Assembly (NCBI GenBank): GCA_920105625.2 | Contig: OV050030.1 | Location: 110,404,814-110,468,813 of the forward strand | Origin: Clusia tigrina | Lineage: Eukaryota > Arthropoda > Insecta > Diptera > Clusiidae | DNA: 64,000 nucleotides | Reading direction: 5' to 3' | Shown here: positions 23,483 through 35,992 of the stretch, in pieces | Position numbering within the stretch: the first letter of the stretch is position 1 | Layout of the letters: every line of letters starts with the position of its first letter | Position numbers and translations under genes: made by a program | The notes under the pieces: model-generated | What the model was told of the DNA's origin: nothing | What the model saw: only the letters and a program-made list of their open reading frames with translations | The model's database searches: none

Positions 23483-24215
23483 CACGAGTGTGAATAAACC
23501 AATACCCGTCGCTTAACAGTCTAGCGTTTGGCAGGAACAGGAAAAATTAAAATGGCAAATTCTGAGCAAGCGTTGGCAATTTCACTCTAAATGTGTACAT
23601 ATTGATTAATACACGATAATATACTATATATGTGGTTATTTAGGTCACAACTTTTTTATTGGAGGACAACAGTACTTTGCGACGCCTCAAAGAGCAATCC
23701 GAAATAAAAGATTTGGTTGACATGATGTATGCACAGAGTTCCAGTTTCAGCTCTTCCAGGACAGAATACCATATCCCCCAGGACATGTTTGTGCGCATTT
23801 CGTTTGCCCTTGGTGTGCTCAAACTCCTCTTTTCGCGCCTGGTAACATCTGAGCAGCCCCATGGTCTCCTCTCTAGTCCACCGCTTCCGTTTGCTATTAA
23901 ACACAAAAAACAACAATTTCAATTTAATTTCAATCAAAATATTTATAAACTTCCATTCAAAAGTTTCACTTTATTTTTTAATTTAAATTACAGTTATTAC
24001 ATATTTTCTTAATTACAAGCCTATTTCCTTTATTCAACATTTTCCGTTTTATATAATTACAGCGGTTTGTTCTTGGGTTAGTGTGTTTTCTCGTTCGCAA
24101 TAGCCAACAAAGTGGTCTTGGCAGCACTTCTGTTTGAGGTGCTAACCAACAAGCAGCTTCTTTGACTAAGCGGTCAACATGTATGCATAGGCCGTTGTTT
24201 TATTCACACTCGTGT
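23483..24215. mobile_element. 733-bp DNA element with 17-bp TIRs
   Basis: ACACGAGTGTGAATAAA (23483-23499) has an exact inverse at 24199-24215. Inside, on the minus strand (about 23900-23700), is RKRWTREETMGLLRCYQARK then FEHTKGKRNAHKHV, resembling the Myb/SANT-like DNA-binding part of DNA-transposon accessory proteins. No transposase is present and no clear target duplication is seen. The superfamily is not assigned. Confidence 0.65.
23640..23937 (-). pseudogene. Myb/SANT-like domain fragment in TIR element
   Basis: About 55 residues with W...EET..LL..Y......F.HTK.K spacing, the pattern of trihelix/MADF-like DNA-binding domains, followed by sequence without known motifs. The frame changes near 23760. 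It could be a captured host domain or the accessory ORF of a Harbinger-like transposon. No function is inferred beyond possible DNA binding. Confidence 0.45.
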
Positions 24216-24480
24216 AAAAAAAAACACAGCTATTAATTTAAATATTTCTTTTTTTCTCATTTATTATATATTGTATCTTCAATATAAATTGGACTAACAA
24301 TAAGTAATCAAATCTTAACTCTATAACTGTTTATTATTATTAAGTCCAGCCAATGCTAGAAAAAAAATTGTTTCTGCGATTTCTTCTGTGGATGTCTTTC
24401 ACGTATCACCTAATCGGCTGAGAGCAAGGGTGTCCCTCCTTCTCAGCCGAGTGTGACCTCTGTAATTTAGAATATTGCGG
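24216..24480. other. unassigned AT-rich DNA
   Basis: Homopolymer-rich sequence between the TIR element and a jockey fragment. No feature recognised. Confidence 0.5.
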
Positions 24481-26240
24481 GCCAGTGGATTTGGGTGGAA
24501 CTCAAGCTTCTTTATATACGTTGTCACATGTTTTGAAACACCCATTTTTTACCATCGGGACATTTAGATCTTTGGGAATGCACGAATTTTTGACATACCA
24601 TGAAGCGGCTGTAATCATTCGGAGGATTTTATTTTGTCGCCTTTGAATTTTCTCTATATTTGACGCTGAGGCAGTACCCCATGGCTGAATCCTGTAGCAC
24701 CATATTGGTTTTAGAATCGAGTTGTATAGTAGAAGTTTACAGTCTAGGCTTAGTGTAGAATTTCTCCCAATAAGCCAATTAATTTGAACTGTTTTTAGTT
24801 TCATTTGGATCAACTTTGCTTCTATGTGGGTTTTCCATGTTAATCGACGATCAAGATGAGTACCGAGGTATTTAACCTCGCTGTGTTGCGGTATACTCTG
24901 GGTGTTGATGTAAATGTAATTTGTACACATTTTTGTTCGTTATCCTTTATCCTCCATTGTTGTATCCATTTTTCCAACTGAGATATATATTATTGTAATT
25001 TGCGGGATGCTTCTTGAGGGTTTTCGTGGGCGCTGTATCATCAGCGAATTTTGATACGTGGATATTATTGCTTATTAGCATATCAGAGGCGTATATCAAA
25101 TATAAGATAGGGCCCAAACTGCTGCCTTGGGGAACTCCGGTTTGAATCGGTTGAGGTGTGCTCAGAAAATTACTTCCTTTGATGATAAATTTTCGTCCAG
25201 TTAAATAGTTTTAAGTGTGTGTGCGTCTAAGTTTTGCTTTAATTTCAAAATTAAACCTTCATGCCATACTTTATCAAAAGCCTGGGAAACGTCAATGAAG
25301 AGGGCAGAACAATATTTCGTTTCATCGGACGTTTTTCTAACTACGTTTACAAGTCTGTGTGTTTGTTCAATAGTGCTATATTTTCTTCTGAATCCAAATT
25401 GATGATCTGGAATTCATCCATTCGCATTTAGTATGGGGGTCAGCTTGCGCATAAGTAATTTTCAAATAGTTTTGACATACTAGATAATAGGTTAATAGGT
25501 CTATAAGATTCTGCTTTCGTATGATCTTTTCCGGGCTTAGGTATCATGGTAATCAACGAAATCTTCGATTCAGTAGGATACTGTTGGAGGCGTACAATAG
25601 CATTCAAAATGAAAATAATTATTTTTCTTACTATACGGGGCAGTTCTAAAAGCATCTTATTACTGATTTTGTTATTACCTGGGGCTTTCCTCAAGTTTAA
25701 GCCAACAATAGCGGTTTCAATGTCCCGAGTATTAAATCTCAGAGGAATCGCTGCTTCCACGACCACTGTTGGCAGCTCAACTATATTAGGAGATATGTTT
25801 GGAGTGAAAACAGTTTTCAAATGGTTTACAAAAAGATTCCCTTTTTCAGTATCAGTTCTTGCCCAAGCTCCGCCCAAAGTTCGTAGGGGACGCTTACATA
25901 TCTCAGGTTTTTTAAGTCCTCTGTTTGCTCGCCATAGCGAATAGTGTGTTTGTGACGTTGCGTCGAGATCTGCAGAGATGCTGATTTTTTATATTCTAAT
26001 AATTTTCTAAGCTGTTTGGTACATTCTTTGAGCCTAATTTTTAACTGCGGGGATCTGTATCGTTGCCATTCTCTTCGAACTATTCTTTTTTCTGACAATA
26101 GCCATTCTACATTTACAGAGTGAGTTCTATGGTATCTGACCTATTGATTGGTAGAAGTAGCATGTTCAACAGCTTGCTTGAGGATTGCATCTAGCTTTCT
26201 AATAGAGCCATCTATGTCTGCAAGCGTTTTTACTAAGAAA
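24480..26240 (-). pseudogene. jockey-clade LINE ORF2 fragment (minus)
   Basis: On the complement: an endonuclease-RT linker (26200-25830; WLLSEKRIVRREWQRYRSPQ, CTKQLRKLL), RT entry at 25877-25440 (NLRKAPGNNKISNKMLLELP, MIPKPGKDHTKAESYRPINL), palm around 25320-25040 (FIDVSQAFDKVWHEGL, TGVPQGSSLGPILYLIY, SKFADDTA), and thumb/C-terminus at 24930-24490 (VKYLGTHLDRRLTWKTHIEA, KPIWCYRIQPWGTASASNIE). The catalytic FADD is intact. The endonuclease is missing and frameshifts occur near 25440 and 24930. It ends against a plus-strand jockey fragment at 26248. Confidence 0.85.
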
Positions 26241-26247
26241 GTTAAAT

Positions 26248-27612
26248 GACCGGAAGAAATGGTTTCAAAACTTTATTCTGGAATGCACATTACCTTGAGT
26301 TGAAGCAATTATTATATGAGAAGAAAATTGATATTACACTAATTTCAGAAACACATTATACGAACAAAAGCTCTAGTATTTCTTAGATTTAAAATTTATT
26401 CGACAGAGCATCCTGACGAAAAATCTCATGGCGGAAGAGCTATTTTTAATAAATGCACTCTTTGTACATAATGAAAGGCAGCCATTTGTAAAACCTCACA
26501 TTCTATCTACCAATCTGCAAATTGAAGATAAAAATTGGATAAAGTCTTATCTCCTCAATATACTATCCTCCCAGACATCTGATAACGACGTATCAATATG
26601 ATGACTACATCACGACGCTTGGCAGAATATTCATTGCAGCTGGAGATCTAATGCCACACACACTGATTGGGGATCTAGATTAATTAATAAAAATGGACGA
26701 AACCTTATTCATGATATAAACTTGATATTGCTCAAGCGTTTGATAGGGTCTGGCACGCTGGTTGCATATACAGAACCTGCAAATTCTTGCCTCCAAGCGT
26801 GCACCAGATACTAAAATCGTATTTGTACAATCGAAAATATAGACTCAAGTACAAGGAGTTTGTTATCCCTGTCTATAATATTGAAGCTGGTGTCCCACAG
26901 GGAAGTGTACTCGGACCGATTCTATACCTAGTATTTATTAGTCTATACCTAGTATTTACTAGGCTTTATGACGTCGACTTTTCCTGGATACTGCTATCCT
27001 CAGCTGCCATAATAATTCGAGAATTGAGATCTGAGTGAGCAAACTAATTGAGTCCTGGCTGGCTAATTGGCGCATTTGCGTAAATGAAAACAAAGGGTCC
27101 CACGTTACATTTACTCTTCGTAAGGACAAATGCCATAAGGTCACATTAAATGGCATGTCTATTCCTCAAGCTAATGAAGTAACCTACCTTGGTATCCATC
27201 TCGATCGTTGACAAGCACATGAAGCAAAACGTACGCATATGAAATTGAAAGCACAAGGGATAAATTGATTACTTAGTACAAAATCAAGACTGCGCCTAGA
27301 ATACAAACTTATACGGTATAAGGCACTCATAAAGCCAATATTGACGTATGGAGCCCAGCTGTGGGGAAATGCTAGGTCATCTAACATTGAATTAATCCAG
27401 CGTGCACAATCGAAAATTCTTCGAACTATTGTAAGCTCCCCATGGTACATTAAAAATGATAATATCCACATCGATCTTAAAATACCACTAGCAAAAACTG
27501 AGCTAAAAAAAATCAAGTGTACATACAAATGCAAACTCCGGAATCATCCCAATTACTTGGCAAGACAATTACTTCAAACTAAAATATACACACGGTTACG
27601 TAGGCTAGACTG
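26248..27612 (+). pseudogene. jockey-clade LINE, endonuclease start joined to RT
   Basis: The endonuclease start (26248-26390: TLFWNAHYLELKQLLYEKKI, LISETHYTN) runs on with frameshifts to about 26720, where it jumps by deletion into RT (LDIAQAFDRVWHAG, then IEAGVPQGSVLGPILYL). The aspartate box is degraded (about 26965-27010). The thumb and C-terminus are well kept to 27612 (VTYLGIHLDRR, KPILTYGAQLWGNARSSNIE, SSPWYIKNDNIH). It faces the minus-strand fragment at 24480-26240 head to head. Confidence 0.85.
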
Positions 27613-27780
27613 AAATTATTTAATTGAATTGTTTTCACGGTTAAACTATTATACCTAAATATTTAAATACTTTACTTTAGTTACTTAATAATTCCAATAC
27701 ACTGGTTACGGGTTAATATTGCTATTAGATTTAAGATTTGAAGTCTTATAAGAGAATTCAATTAATAAACGAAATTTTTA
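27613..27780. other. short AT-rich spacer
   Basis: Probable 3' UTR of the preceding jockey copy. No other feature seen. Confidence 0.4.
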
Positions 27781-28797
27781 AAAAATATGCTTCAACTTGA
27801 CACCTATTCACGGTACTAATTTCTCATTGTGGAAAAAAACTAAATAATACAGATTAGGTATCAGCCACCACTACGGAAAGATGATAACTTATGGCCACAT
27901 ACTGGCCAAAAAACAGACAGATCAAATTGACTTTCGCATAACAAAAAACAAAAGTGTTACCAATTAAAAATTCAATCCTGTTTTGAACTATCTTCAGACC
28001 ACTCTCCTATAATACTTGGCTACCCAAATGACATCAATCCTACCCAAATGACAAATCCTAACCAATCACGACGATTTTCAACAACAGAACAAACTGGAAT
28101 GAGTATCGACAGTATATTGAAAAGCAACTGGAAATGAATATCTCAATGAAAACACAATTAGACATTGAACGTGTCATTATACATTTAACGATGTAGGCCT
28201 ATACGCAGGAAGTATACCAACCTAACAAACAATATAAATATAGAGGAAATAAACCTTCAACCGATATTTCCATTAGGAAACAAATTGTTGAGAAGAGAAA
28301 GCAGAGGAAAAGCTGGTAGTTAACTAGATCACCTGAGAATAAACACAATTTAAGCCTACCCTGCAGAAACCTTAAGAAAAGTTTTACCAAAATACAAAAT
28401 ATAGAAATGGAAAATTATTTAAAAACTTGACGCCTACTCACGATACTAATTACTCATTGTGGAAATGCACAAAAAACTTTAAAAAATTAGGTATCAGCCA
28501 CCACTACATATTGAAAGATGCAATTATTTAAATATTGACATAGCAATCAAAATTAAGAAAACAAACACAGCGGAAATAATAAATTGTATTTAAAAAATAA
28601 TAAACCACAATAAGACACCAGGTTATGATATTTTGACAGGCAGAACACTCGCAGAGATACCTACAATAGGATATACTCGTATGTACTTACGGAATATTAT
28701 TAACTCAATGTTTCGAATACAATTATTTCCCAAAGTATAGAAAGTTGCTTAAATAATTGCACCGTCGAAACTGAAGAAAGATGCTACAAGTATCGTC
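27780..28797 (+). pseudogene. jockey-clade LINE, endonuclease end and linker
   Basis: The plus strand has FELSSDHSPIIL (about 27985-28020), the last endonuclease motif, followed by RRFSTTEQT. A block ending in GGTATCAGCCACCACTAC occurs twice (27787-27875 and 28430-28505), so the linker that normally lies once between endonuclease and RT is duplicated around the endonuclease end. RT entry follows at about 28590-28790 (RNIINSMFR). Stops are frequent. The copy is interrupted at 28806 by an hAT element and continues at 30442. Confidence 0.65.
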
Positions 28798-28805
28798 GTA
28801 TAGAC

Positions 28806-30433
28806 CAGGGGTGTCCAAACTACAGCCCGCCAAAGTAATTTTATTCGGCCCGCGGAGGTTTTTCAAAAATGATGAATTTTGATTTTCAAAATTGTAAATT
28901 GAAAATATAAAAAATGCTTGAAAAGGTTGAAAAAATTAATTTATGACAGCTTCAACTAAGTTTGATTCATCTTAAGTTGTTGAGCTTCAAAATTCTATTA
29001 TTTTTTTATGTGTTGAAAGGCTACAAAGTCATATCTCATCATAAGACTATAGACTTTTTCGCGGGCCCATTTGGAAGTTTTGAGGGAGATAAACGGGTAT
29101 TATAATTGAAAAAGACACACGAGTTTTGCGAGCAATCTCACTAGGCATATACAATGAAACCATAACAAAGTTCTACAGTAAGCGCTTCCATTTTCAACAG
29201 GTATCTAAGCTTTTAAGTTAAAACTAAAAACAAAAAAAATCAAATACATGTACTTTCTATCAACAACTAAGATTTATTTCAATTACTTCAGTTTAGCACT
29301 AATGTTTCTGCCGACTTCAAATTAGTCGCGTTAGTGTCTAAAGCCTGTCGATATGAGTTGCTTTTTGAAACCAGTTGTTTCTGTTGTACATTTTATTCGA
29401 TCACGTGCACTCAATCATCGTAAATTTCGATTATTTCTCAAACAAATTGAATCCGAGTTCGTTGACTTGTTGTATTATACAGCAGTTCGAATGCTTAGCT
29501 ACTATTGAAGTTCTTTCAGCTTAGAAATTAAATGAATTTATTTCTTGTGGCGAAAAATCGGCCCGAACCACTTTTATTGGATGGGAAGTGGCTCCGGAAG
29601 TTACCTTTTTTAGCAGATGTTCTGACACTCGTGAACAACTTGCACTTAAAGTTTCAAGGTAAAATCAACTTAATTTGTGCTTTTTTCGCGCAAGTCAAAG
29701 CATTCAGGACAAAACTAATCGAAAGTTAGATAAATGAATGTAATTTTACCCATTTCCCGTGCTGTGAAGAATTGAATACAGAAACTGATGAGCAATTTCT
29801 GACCAGGTTTGCAGTAAAAGTCATCGCGGATTTAAAACAAGAATTTCAAAAACGATTTTCTGATCTTGACATGCATTCAAATGAAATTCGGTTGTTTCAA
29901 AATCCATTTGATTGCAACTTTGCCGGCGTTTGAAGTGAGTTTCAAATGATACTTATTGATCTTCAAGCTAACGATCAAATCAAGGATGTATATATGGAAG
30001 GAACCTTGGTCGATTTTTTAAATTTTAGGATGTGAAAGAGTTCCAAGCTTAAATCAATTTGCTTGTAAATTTATCTCTATGTTTGGGGCTACCTATATGT
30101 TCGAACAAACTTTTTCTAGGATGAAGTATCTGAAATCAAAGTCCAGGGTAAATTTGTCGGATGATCATTTGCAACCATTATTTATAATTGGTGTTTCAGA
30201 TTTATATCCCAACTTTAAAGAAATTCTTTAGCACAAAACAGAGTATCATCATTCATATTAAAATTTGCACGCAATAGTTTTCTGATTATGTATAACTGAA
30301 ATTAACTGTAAAAAATAAAATTTAATGCAGCCTTAGTCATAATAAGATTTTTTCATTCACATATTCCAGTGGGCCGTCGCAAGTGGATTAATACCCAATC
30401 TGGCCCTTGCGGCTAAAAGTTTGGACACCCCTG
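28806..30433 (+). mobile_element. hAT transposon (Charlie/ZBED-like), 1,628 bp
   Basis: Ends are CAGGGGTGTCCAAAC and its inverse GTTTGGACACCCCTG. The flanks carry a perfect 8-bp duplication GTATAGAC (28798-28805, 30434-30441), diagnostic of hAT. The surrounding jockey frame (YRPISLLP type) is split exactly there. The internal length is short for an autonomous hAT (usually over 2.5 kb), so it is a deletion derivative with a partial transposase. Confidence 0.95.
29440..30230 (+). pseudogene. hAT transposase C-terminal half
   Basis: FVDLLYYTAVR (about 29458) matches the conserved stretch before the insertion domain. The ORF 29532-29729 has LPFLADVLTLVNNLHLKFQG and AQVKAFRTKL, and the region near 30060-30230 reads FACKFISMFGATYMFEQTF, RMKYLKSKSRVNLSDDHL, the hAT C-terminal dimerisation domain of the GTF2IRD2/Charlie8-like type. 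The zinc-finger N-terminus and the first catalytic part are absent. Stops and frameshifts separate the blocks. Confidence 0.8.
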
Positions 30434-30441
30434 GTATAGAC

Positions 30442-31400
30442 CAATAAGCCTACTTCCCATAACTTCTCAAATTGGTGAAAAAATATTGGATGATAGACTT
30501 AACCAGATCCATATCCAAAAAAATGTAATACCAATTCATCAATTCTGCTTTAGAAAAGAATTCTCAACGATTCAACTGAGACATCGTATAACAAACAAAA
30601 TTACAAAAGGCCTAGAATATAAACGTTACTGCGTTGCTGTATTTTTGGATATCGCAAAAACATTCGACAAACGATGGCATAAAGGCTTGTTGCACAAACT
30701 GAAGATTTGACTAATATTTGATCGTTAAAAGCTATCTTTGTGATCCCTAGTTCTACGTCATATATAATGATAAAAGCTCGTTTGTTTACCGTATAACAGG
30801 CGGAGCTCCTCAGTGGAGTGTTTTAGGACCACGCATTCCACTTTCAAAAGAACCAAATACAACGATTGATACCTTTGCTGACGATACAATCCTTTTAACA
30901 TTTGACAAGAACCAAAATCTGCAACAGCAAATTTTCAGTTGCACACAGATGCTGTTAAGTAATGGTTTGACAGGTGTTTAAAAATAAATGAAGATAAAAC
31001 TGTTAAAGTTATATTTACAACAGAAACTAAAAACACCGCCATTCCTAAGAAAACTAACAATAAACATATAAAAATAGCTAAATTAGCACTTCGAACAAAA
31101 AACGAAACATATACACGAAAAAGTCCGTTAACTACAATATAAGTTACACATCTAAACTCACAATTAACAACAAGTTGCTGATATACAAGTGTGTAATTAG
31201 ACCAATACGGTTATGCGGACTACAAATATGGGGAACGGCTAAGCGTTCACACTTAAATTCAAAGACAGCAATAAAAAATCGTACGGATAATAAACAAGTC
31301 TGGTTGGTACACAACAAGTAAAGACATATATCGCAAACTAAATATATATACTCGTATATCCACTAAACATTTTGTTGAAAGACCTAATGAAATAGGAAAA
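30442..31400 (+). pseudogene. jockey-clade LINE RT, continuation after hAT
   Basis: Continues the fragment at 27780-28797: PISLLPITSQIGEKILDDRL, HQFCFRKEFSTIQLRHRITN and CVAVFLDIAKTFDKRWHKG (30486-30710), GGAPQWSVLGP (about 30800), then DTFADDTIL (about 30870; aspartate box retained). The C-terminal remnants near 31195-31250 read YKCVIRPIRLCGLQIWGT. Heavily frameshifted after 30710. Confidence 0.8.
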
Positions 31401-31559
31401 TCAACCTAGATAGATATGTATAATCAAAATGTATATGTGTAGTAATATCTATAAAAATGTTAATGTGAATTACATAGGAATACACAATTTGCAATTTTCG
31501 ACCATACATAGCCATTTTATTCAATAATAAACAAAGAATTTAAAAATAAACTTTTTCGT
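31401..31559. other. unassigned spacer
   Basis: AT-rich, no feature recognised. Confidence 0.5.
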
Positions 31560-31875
31560 TTGTATTCTCGTGAGTCTGTTTCACGTAATAGACTCCAAAT
31601 ATAATCGCTTATCACGTTCCAGAAACCTTGGTTATTTCTCTCAATTCTCTGCAAATCTTGATGCAACCGCTTGTCACTTATCACCTAAATTTTCCGGGAA
31701 GAAATCCAGGTGGGAATGCAGAAAATGAATTTTGAGCGACATACGAGCCCCGATTCTCTTGTAATTCAGCAACAGTTCCGCGACAATTTGCCTCTAGTTG
31801 TCACTTTTCCGGCTGCCAAGGAAGTTATGGACAATGCTCCTGAAAGATGCTCAAGCTGCTTTTTCTGTGGGCGTT
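31560..31875 (-). pseudogene. C-terminal fragment of an unnamed arthropod repeat-associated protein
   Basis: The complement reads SFRSIVHNFLGSRKSDN, LLLNYKRIGARMSLKIHFLH, SHLDFFPENLGD and, after a frameshift, RLHQDL. I recognise this as a protein family that recurs in repeats of arthropod genomes (pattern NYxxxVxxML...MSxKxHFLHSHLxxFPENLGD...GERFHQD). I know no accepted name or function. Three internal stops mark it as dead. The N-terminal part of what I believe is the same family occurs in the tandem array (56404-57157 and 63187-63941). Confidence 0.6.
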
Positions 31876-32047
31876 AACCGTCGCGTAAAGTTGTCGCTAA
31901 CATTAAGCAGCTGACTACGACGACTTGTGTGCATAGTGCTCCAGGTTTGTCTGACAACACTACAGGTATGTTCATTTGCCCAGGCTCTTTTGGCTGCCTC
32001 AAGGTAGTAATGTTTTATGGCCCATTTGACCGTGGCTAGTGGGACAC

Positions 32048-35020
32048 CTACAATGAAAGAGGGAGCAGCTTACATGTTTTGGCCAATTCATCGGCCTCGC
32101 AGTTTCCCAAGATGTCGCTATGTCCAGGCACCCAGCATATATGAACTTGTGAGTTATCCGAGACGACGTTTAGGGAGGAGCGGCAGTCAAGTACAAGCTT
32201 AGATGTAGTGAATACACCAGCTAGAGACTTGATTGCCGCCTTACTGTCCGTGAGTATGCGAATGTTCACATCGAATACTTCGTTGTGGCTTATTCCACTT
32301 CGACGCTTCAAATATAGCCACTACTTCCACCTGAAAGACGCTGCAATGGTCAGGGAGACGATAGGAGAGCTTAATTCCAAATTTGCTGGAGAAAATGCCG
32401 CAGCATTTCAGATCTTATTCTCCAGTTTGGAGCCATCCGTATATATGTCAGTAGAACTATCAGTGACCACTAATTTATTGGACCATTCCTCCCTACTAGG
32501 AATGTGGGTGTTGAACCCGTGGTTTAGATTAGGTGTAGAGCATGTATAGTCAACGTCCGCCGATACGGGCGTATCCTGCATTAGAATATTGGCATGGCCC
32601 AGGTTTACCTTAGTCCATTAAGTCTGGTAGCCGAGCATTTTGCTTGTTGCCTGACCAGAAGCTTAGTGGGCAATCAATGTAGGATTCCAAATAGAGCTTT
32701 TGTAGAGGTGGTACGCAGAGCCCCTGTTGTCAGAATCGCTGCTGTCCTTGTGAGCTTGTCAAGATGTATCAGGTTCACCGCCTTGTCAGTTGCGGGCCAC
32801 CAGAAGACAGCACCATAGAGAAAGTATGGCTCAACCACCGCCGCATAGCGCCAGGACATGACTCGAGCCTGGACTCCCCATCTTGCTTCTAGGGATCTCT
32901 TGCAACAGTATAGAGCACACGCGGCTTTCCGTAGCCTCTCCACTAAATTTGCTTTCCAGTAGAGCTTAGAGTCCAGGACCAGACCTGGATACTTGACGCT
33001 ATGGTAGGACCAAACTTGGTATATTATGCTTCCTGGTGAAAAGCATAGCCTCAGTTGTGGAAGGGTTGACGTCAAGACCAACTTCATGACACCATTGGGA
33101 TAGAATGCTAAGGAGTAGCTTAGCTTTTCTGAAAGTGTTGAAAGATTTGTGCCGGAAACAGAGATAGCAACGTCATCCGCATAAGCTATAGTGTTACAGC
33201 CGGTCTGATCTAATCTCATTACTAGTGTGTTCACCGTCAAATTCCAGATGAGGGGTGAGAGCACACCGCCTTGTGGCGTACCTTTTGACAGTCCTTTTAG
33301 CATTCACATTTCATGTTGAGGAGCTGATGACGCGTGTTTTCAGTAGCTGTCCGATGAACCTAACCAGACTGGGATCAAGGTTTAGGTTTTCCAGGGATTT
33401 AATTATGGCGATGGGACATACATTGTTGAATGCCCCTTCTATGTCGAGAAATACTGCAAGAGTATATTGTTTGTTGGCAAGAGATTTCTCAACTTGCTCA
33501 ATGAGCACGTGAAGCACTGTTTCCACAGACTTACCTTTAATATAAGCATGTTGTGATTTGGATAGGCAAGTTGAATTAATAGAGCTCCTGATTTGTATAT
33601 CAAGGACCCTTTCCAGTGTTTTCAAAAGAAAGGAGGACGAACTAATTGGTCTATAGTCCATAGGCTTGGTATGGGTCGCCTTTCCCTCTTTAGGGATGAA
33701 TACTACAATAGCTTCTCTGCAGCTTTTAGGAATGTACGACCATCTGCGGCATGCATTATAAATATGCAGTAGCCAAAGCGCAACCGCACTGGCAGTGTGC
33801 TGTATATCCGCGGGAATGATGCCATCAGGCCCGGGTGATTTGAAAGGCATAAAGCAGTTGATGGCCCACTGAATATGAGTGTGGGTCATTTGAAACTGGG
33901 ATGAGTGACTTAAAGAATGGTTGGTGTCAAGAGACCTGCAATCCACAAAGATTTCATTCCCCGGAAAGTGTGTTTCTAGTAGGGCATCACAGAAGTCTCG
34001 CCAAGACGCTCTTTTGGATCTTCTCACAATTCACTTGAGCTCCCTTTGTTTATCCTTGAAAGGGAGCCAGTCATTGGTAGTGTCTTTACGTAGTGGTCCT
34101 TACGTAGCTCAGCAATTTCCGAATTCCACCAAGGGGGTTTGGGTTTGCCTCTTGGCTCCGGGGAGTTGCAGGCTGATTTGGCAGCAAAGTTAAATAGTGC
34201 TGTAATTGCTTCAACCGCTCGATCTATATCGAGGTGATTATTGATAGTGGGAGGAGTTGATTGTAGACCCAACTCCATAGTGGTCTAGAACTTTTTCCAG
34301 TCAGTTCTTTTTCTGTTCGTATGCGTTTTAGACTCTGCAGAATCGAAGGGATCCGCGATCCCAATCTTAAAGCAGATATAACCGTGATCCGAGAAGGAGC
34401 AACCCTTCGAAATACGCCAGCTCGAAAGTAGATGAGACGAGTACTTGTTGCCAAGAGTGAGATCGAGAACCTCCCTTCTATTGGATGTAATGAAGGTTGG
34501 CTCGCTCCCCCTGTTAGCAATGACTAGGTCATGGGCAAGAATAAAATCAAAAAGTGACTCACCCCGCTCGTTGGTGGCCGTGCTGCCCCACACCTCGTGA
34601 TGGGCATTGGCATCGGACCCGATGAAGACCGGGACTCGCTTCCTGTTCGCCTCCGTGACCAGCAGCTTTAAAGTGTCCGGCGGCGGCGATTTTCCGTGGT
34701 CATTGCGCCATATAGCTGCTGACGATCCATGTAGCCATGGTGTTGGTTGAAATGACCATGGCTACATTGTCCTTGTCGCTGAACCTGCGAAGAAGAAGAG
34801 CGTTAATATTGTTTTTAACAAGAATACAGGCTCTGGGTTTACCTTGATCCTGCGAGAATACTATGCGGTATCCTCTGATGTTGAGTCCGCGAACCTGATC
34901 ATTTATGACCCACGGCTCCTGGACCAGTATGAGTTCCTCTCCTTTTTGATTCAGGTGGAGGATCAGGACTGCCGAGGCACCTTTGGTATGGTGAAGGTTA
35001 ATCTGTAATACCCTCACCAT
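32048..35020 (-). pseudogene. LINE-C ORF2: endonuclease-RT-RNase H
   Basis: The endonuclease starts with MVRVLQINLHHTKGAS and EELILVQEPWVIND (35020), then GSDANAHHEVWGSTATNERG (34600) and SDHGYICFKIG. RT spans 34027-33311 (FKSPGPDGIIPADIQ, VFIPKEGKATHTKPMDYRPI, FLDIEGAFNNVCP) and 33303-32674 (KGTPQGGVLSPLIWNLTVNT, YADDVAISVSG). RNase H retains TDSKAAIKSL and WVPGHSDILGNCEADELAK (32311-32070). Catalytic YADD and RNase H residues are intact, but frameshifts at about 34690, 34280, 33305 and 32670 prevent a single product. Confidence 0.85.
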
Positions 35021-35029
35021 TCACGGAAG

Positions 35030-35990
35030 TGGCCATCATCGTCACATTGGCGATGATGGCCACCTCAATGACAGAGGAGAATCCCCAACGTCGTCGGTAT
35101 TCATTACCGGACGTCCGCAGAAACTGCCTACCGATTCGGAGGCCGACGCGTAACTCTCCCCATCATCGAAGGTGAGATCGGGTTCGGCCTGTGTGGGGGC
35201 TTGTTTGTTCCCTGATTGTCGCTCCTATAGACCTTGAGTGAGATCGAACTAAAGCCATAGTTCATCTCTCCCTTTTTAGCATTAATAGGAGCGAGAGATT
35301 TCTCATTGAGAACAATGAGGATCTCGCGGGAGTTGCCTTTGGGCTCGCCTATCCTAGCGACCTTCCAAAAATCCGTGGGGAGATCGTAGTTGCTAAGACG
35401 AAGCAACTACAGAATTTCGTCCGGCAAGGAGTGCTCTGCAGGAACCCGGGCCCTAGAACGCGGACGGTCCGGGATCTGGTCTTTGGGAACAGCTGAAAGC
35501 TTAGCCCCCGGCCACATTTCACCGACCATTGCGATGCCCCGCGTGTAGAGCTCAGCAGTACGTTCATCTGAACACGCGACGAGCTTCACGTGCCCTGGTA
35601 CCATCCCGCATCCCGGCATATAGGCGAGGGGCCAGGATTGGCCCTCAGGATGTCTCCATAGACCCTGAGGAGAGAATCCAACCTGTGCAGAATCCTGAAG
35701 GCGGACCTCCGGGTTCTGTACGCCCGAGTAGACGCATTCACATGCGTGCGAGCACCTGAAGGGAGATCGGTAGTGGGGCCCGTGCTGGAGGAGGTCGGCT
35801 TATTTGCCGGGCTCTCTGTGTACCAGCTCGAGGAACGGACGGAACCCTAAAACCCGGCCTAGCTGCCCTGGTGCTGGGGTGTCCCGAAGCAGAGTTTCTA
35901 TAACCATGGGAGGAGGCACTTGTGACTGGGAACGGGGCTGGCCTTTTGGCCGTAACACCCGGCACGACCCTATCCGTCCGTGGACCGTCG
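35030..35990 (-). pseudogene. LINE-C ORF1 (Gag-like)
   Basis: Fragments on the complement: a Pro/Arg/Ser-rich N-terminal part (35980-35740), an arginine-rich middle, GMVPGHVKLVACSDERTAEL (about 35610-35560), which matches the conserved CSD segment of LINE-A ORF1 (IISCSDQGSA), and NYDLPTDFWKVARIGEPKGN (about 35400-35340). Frameshifted; the 5' end is lost at the (TA)n boundary. Confidence 0.6.
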
Positions 35991-35992
35991 TC

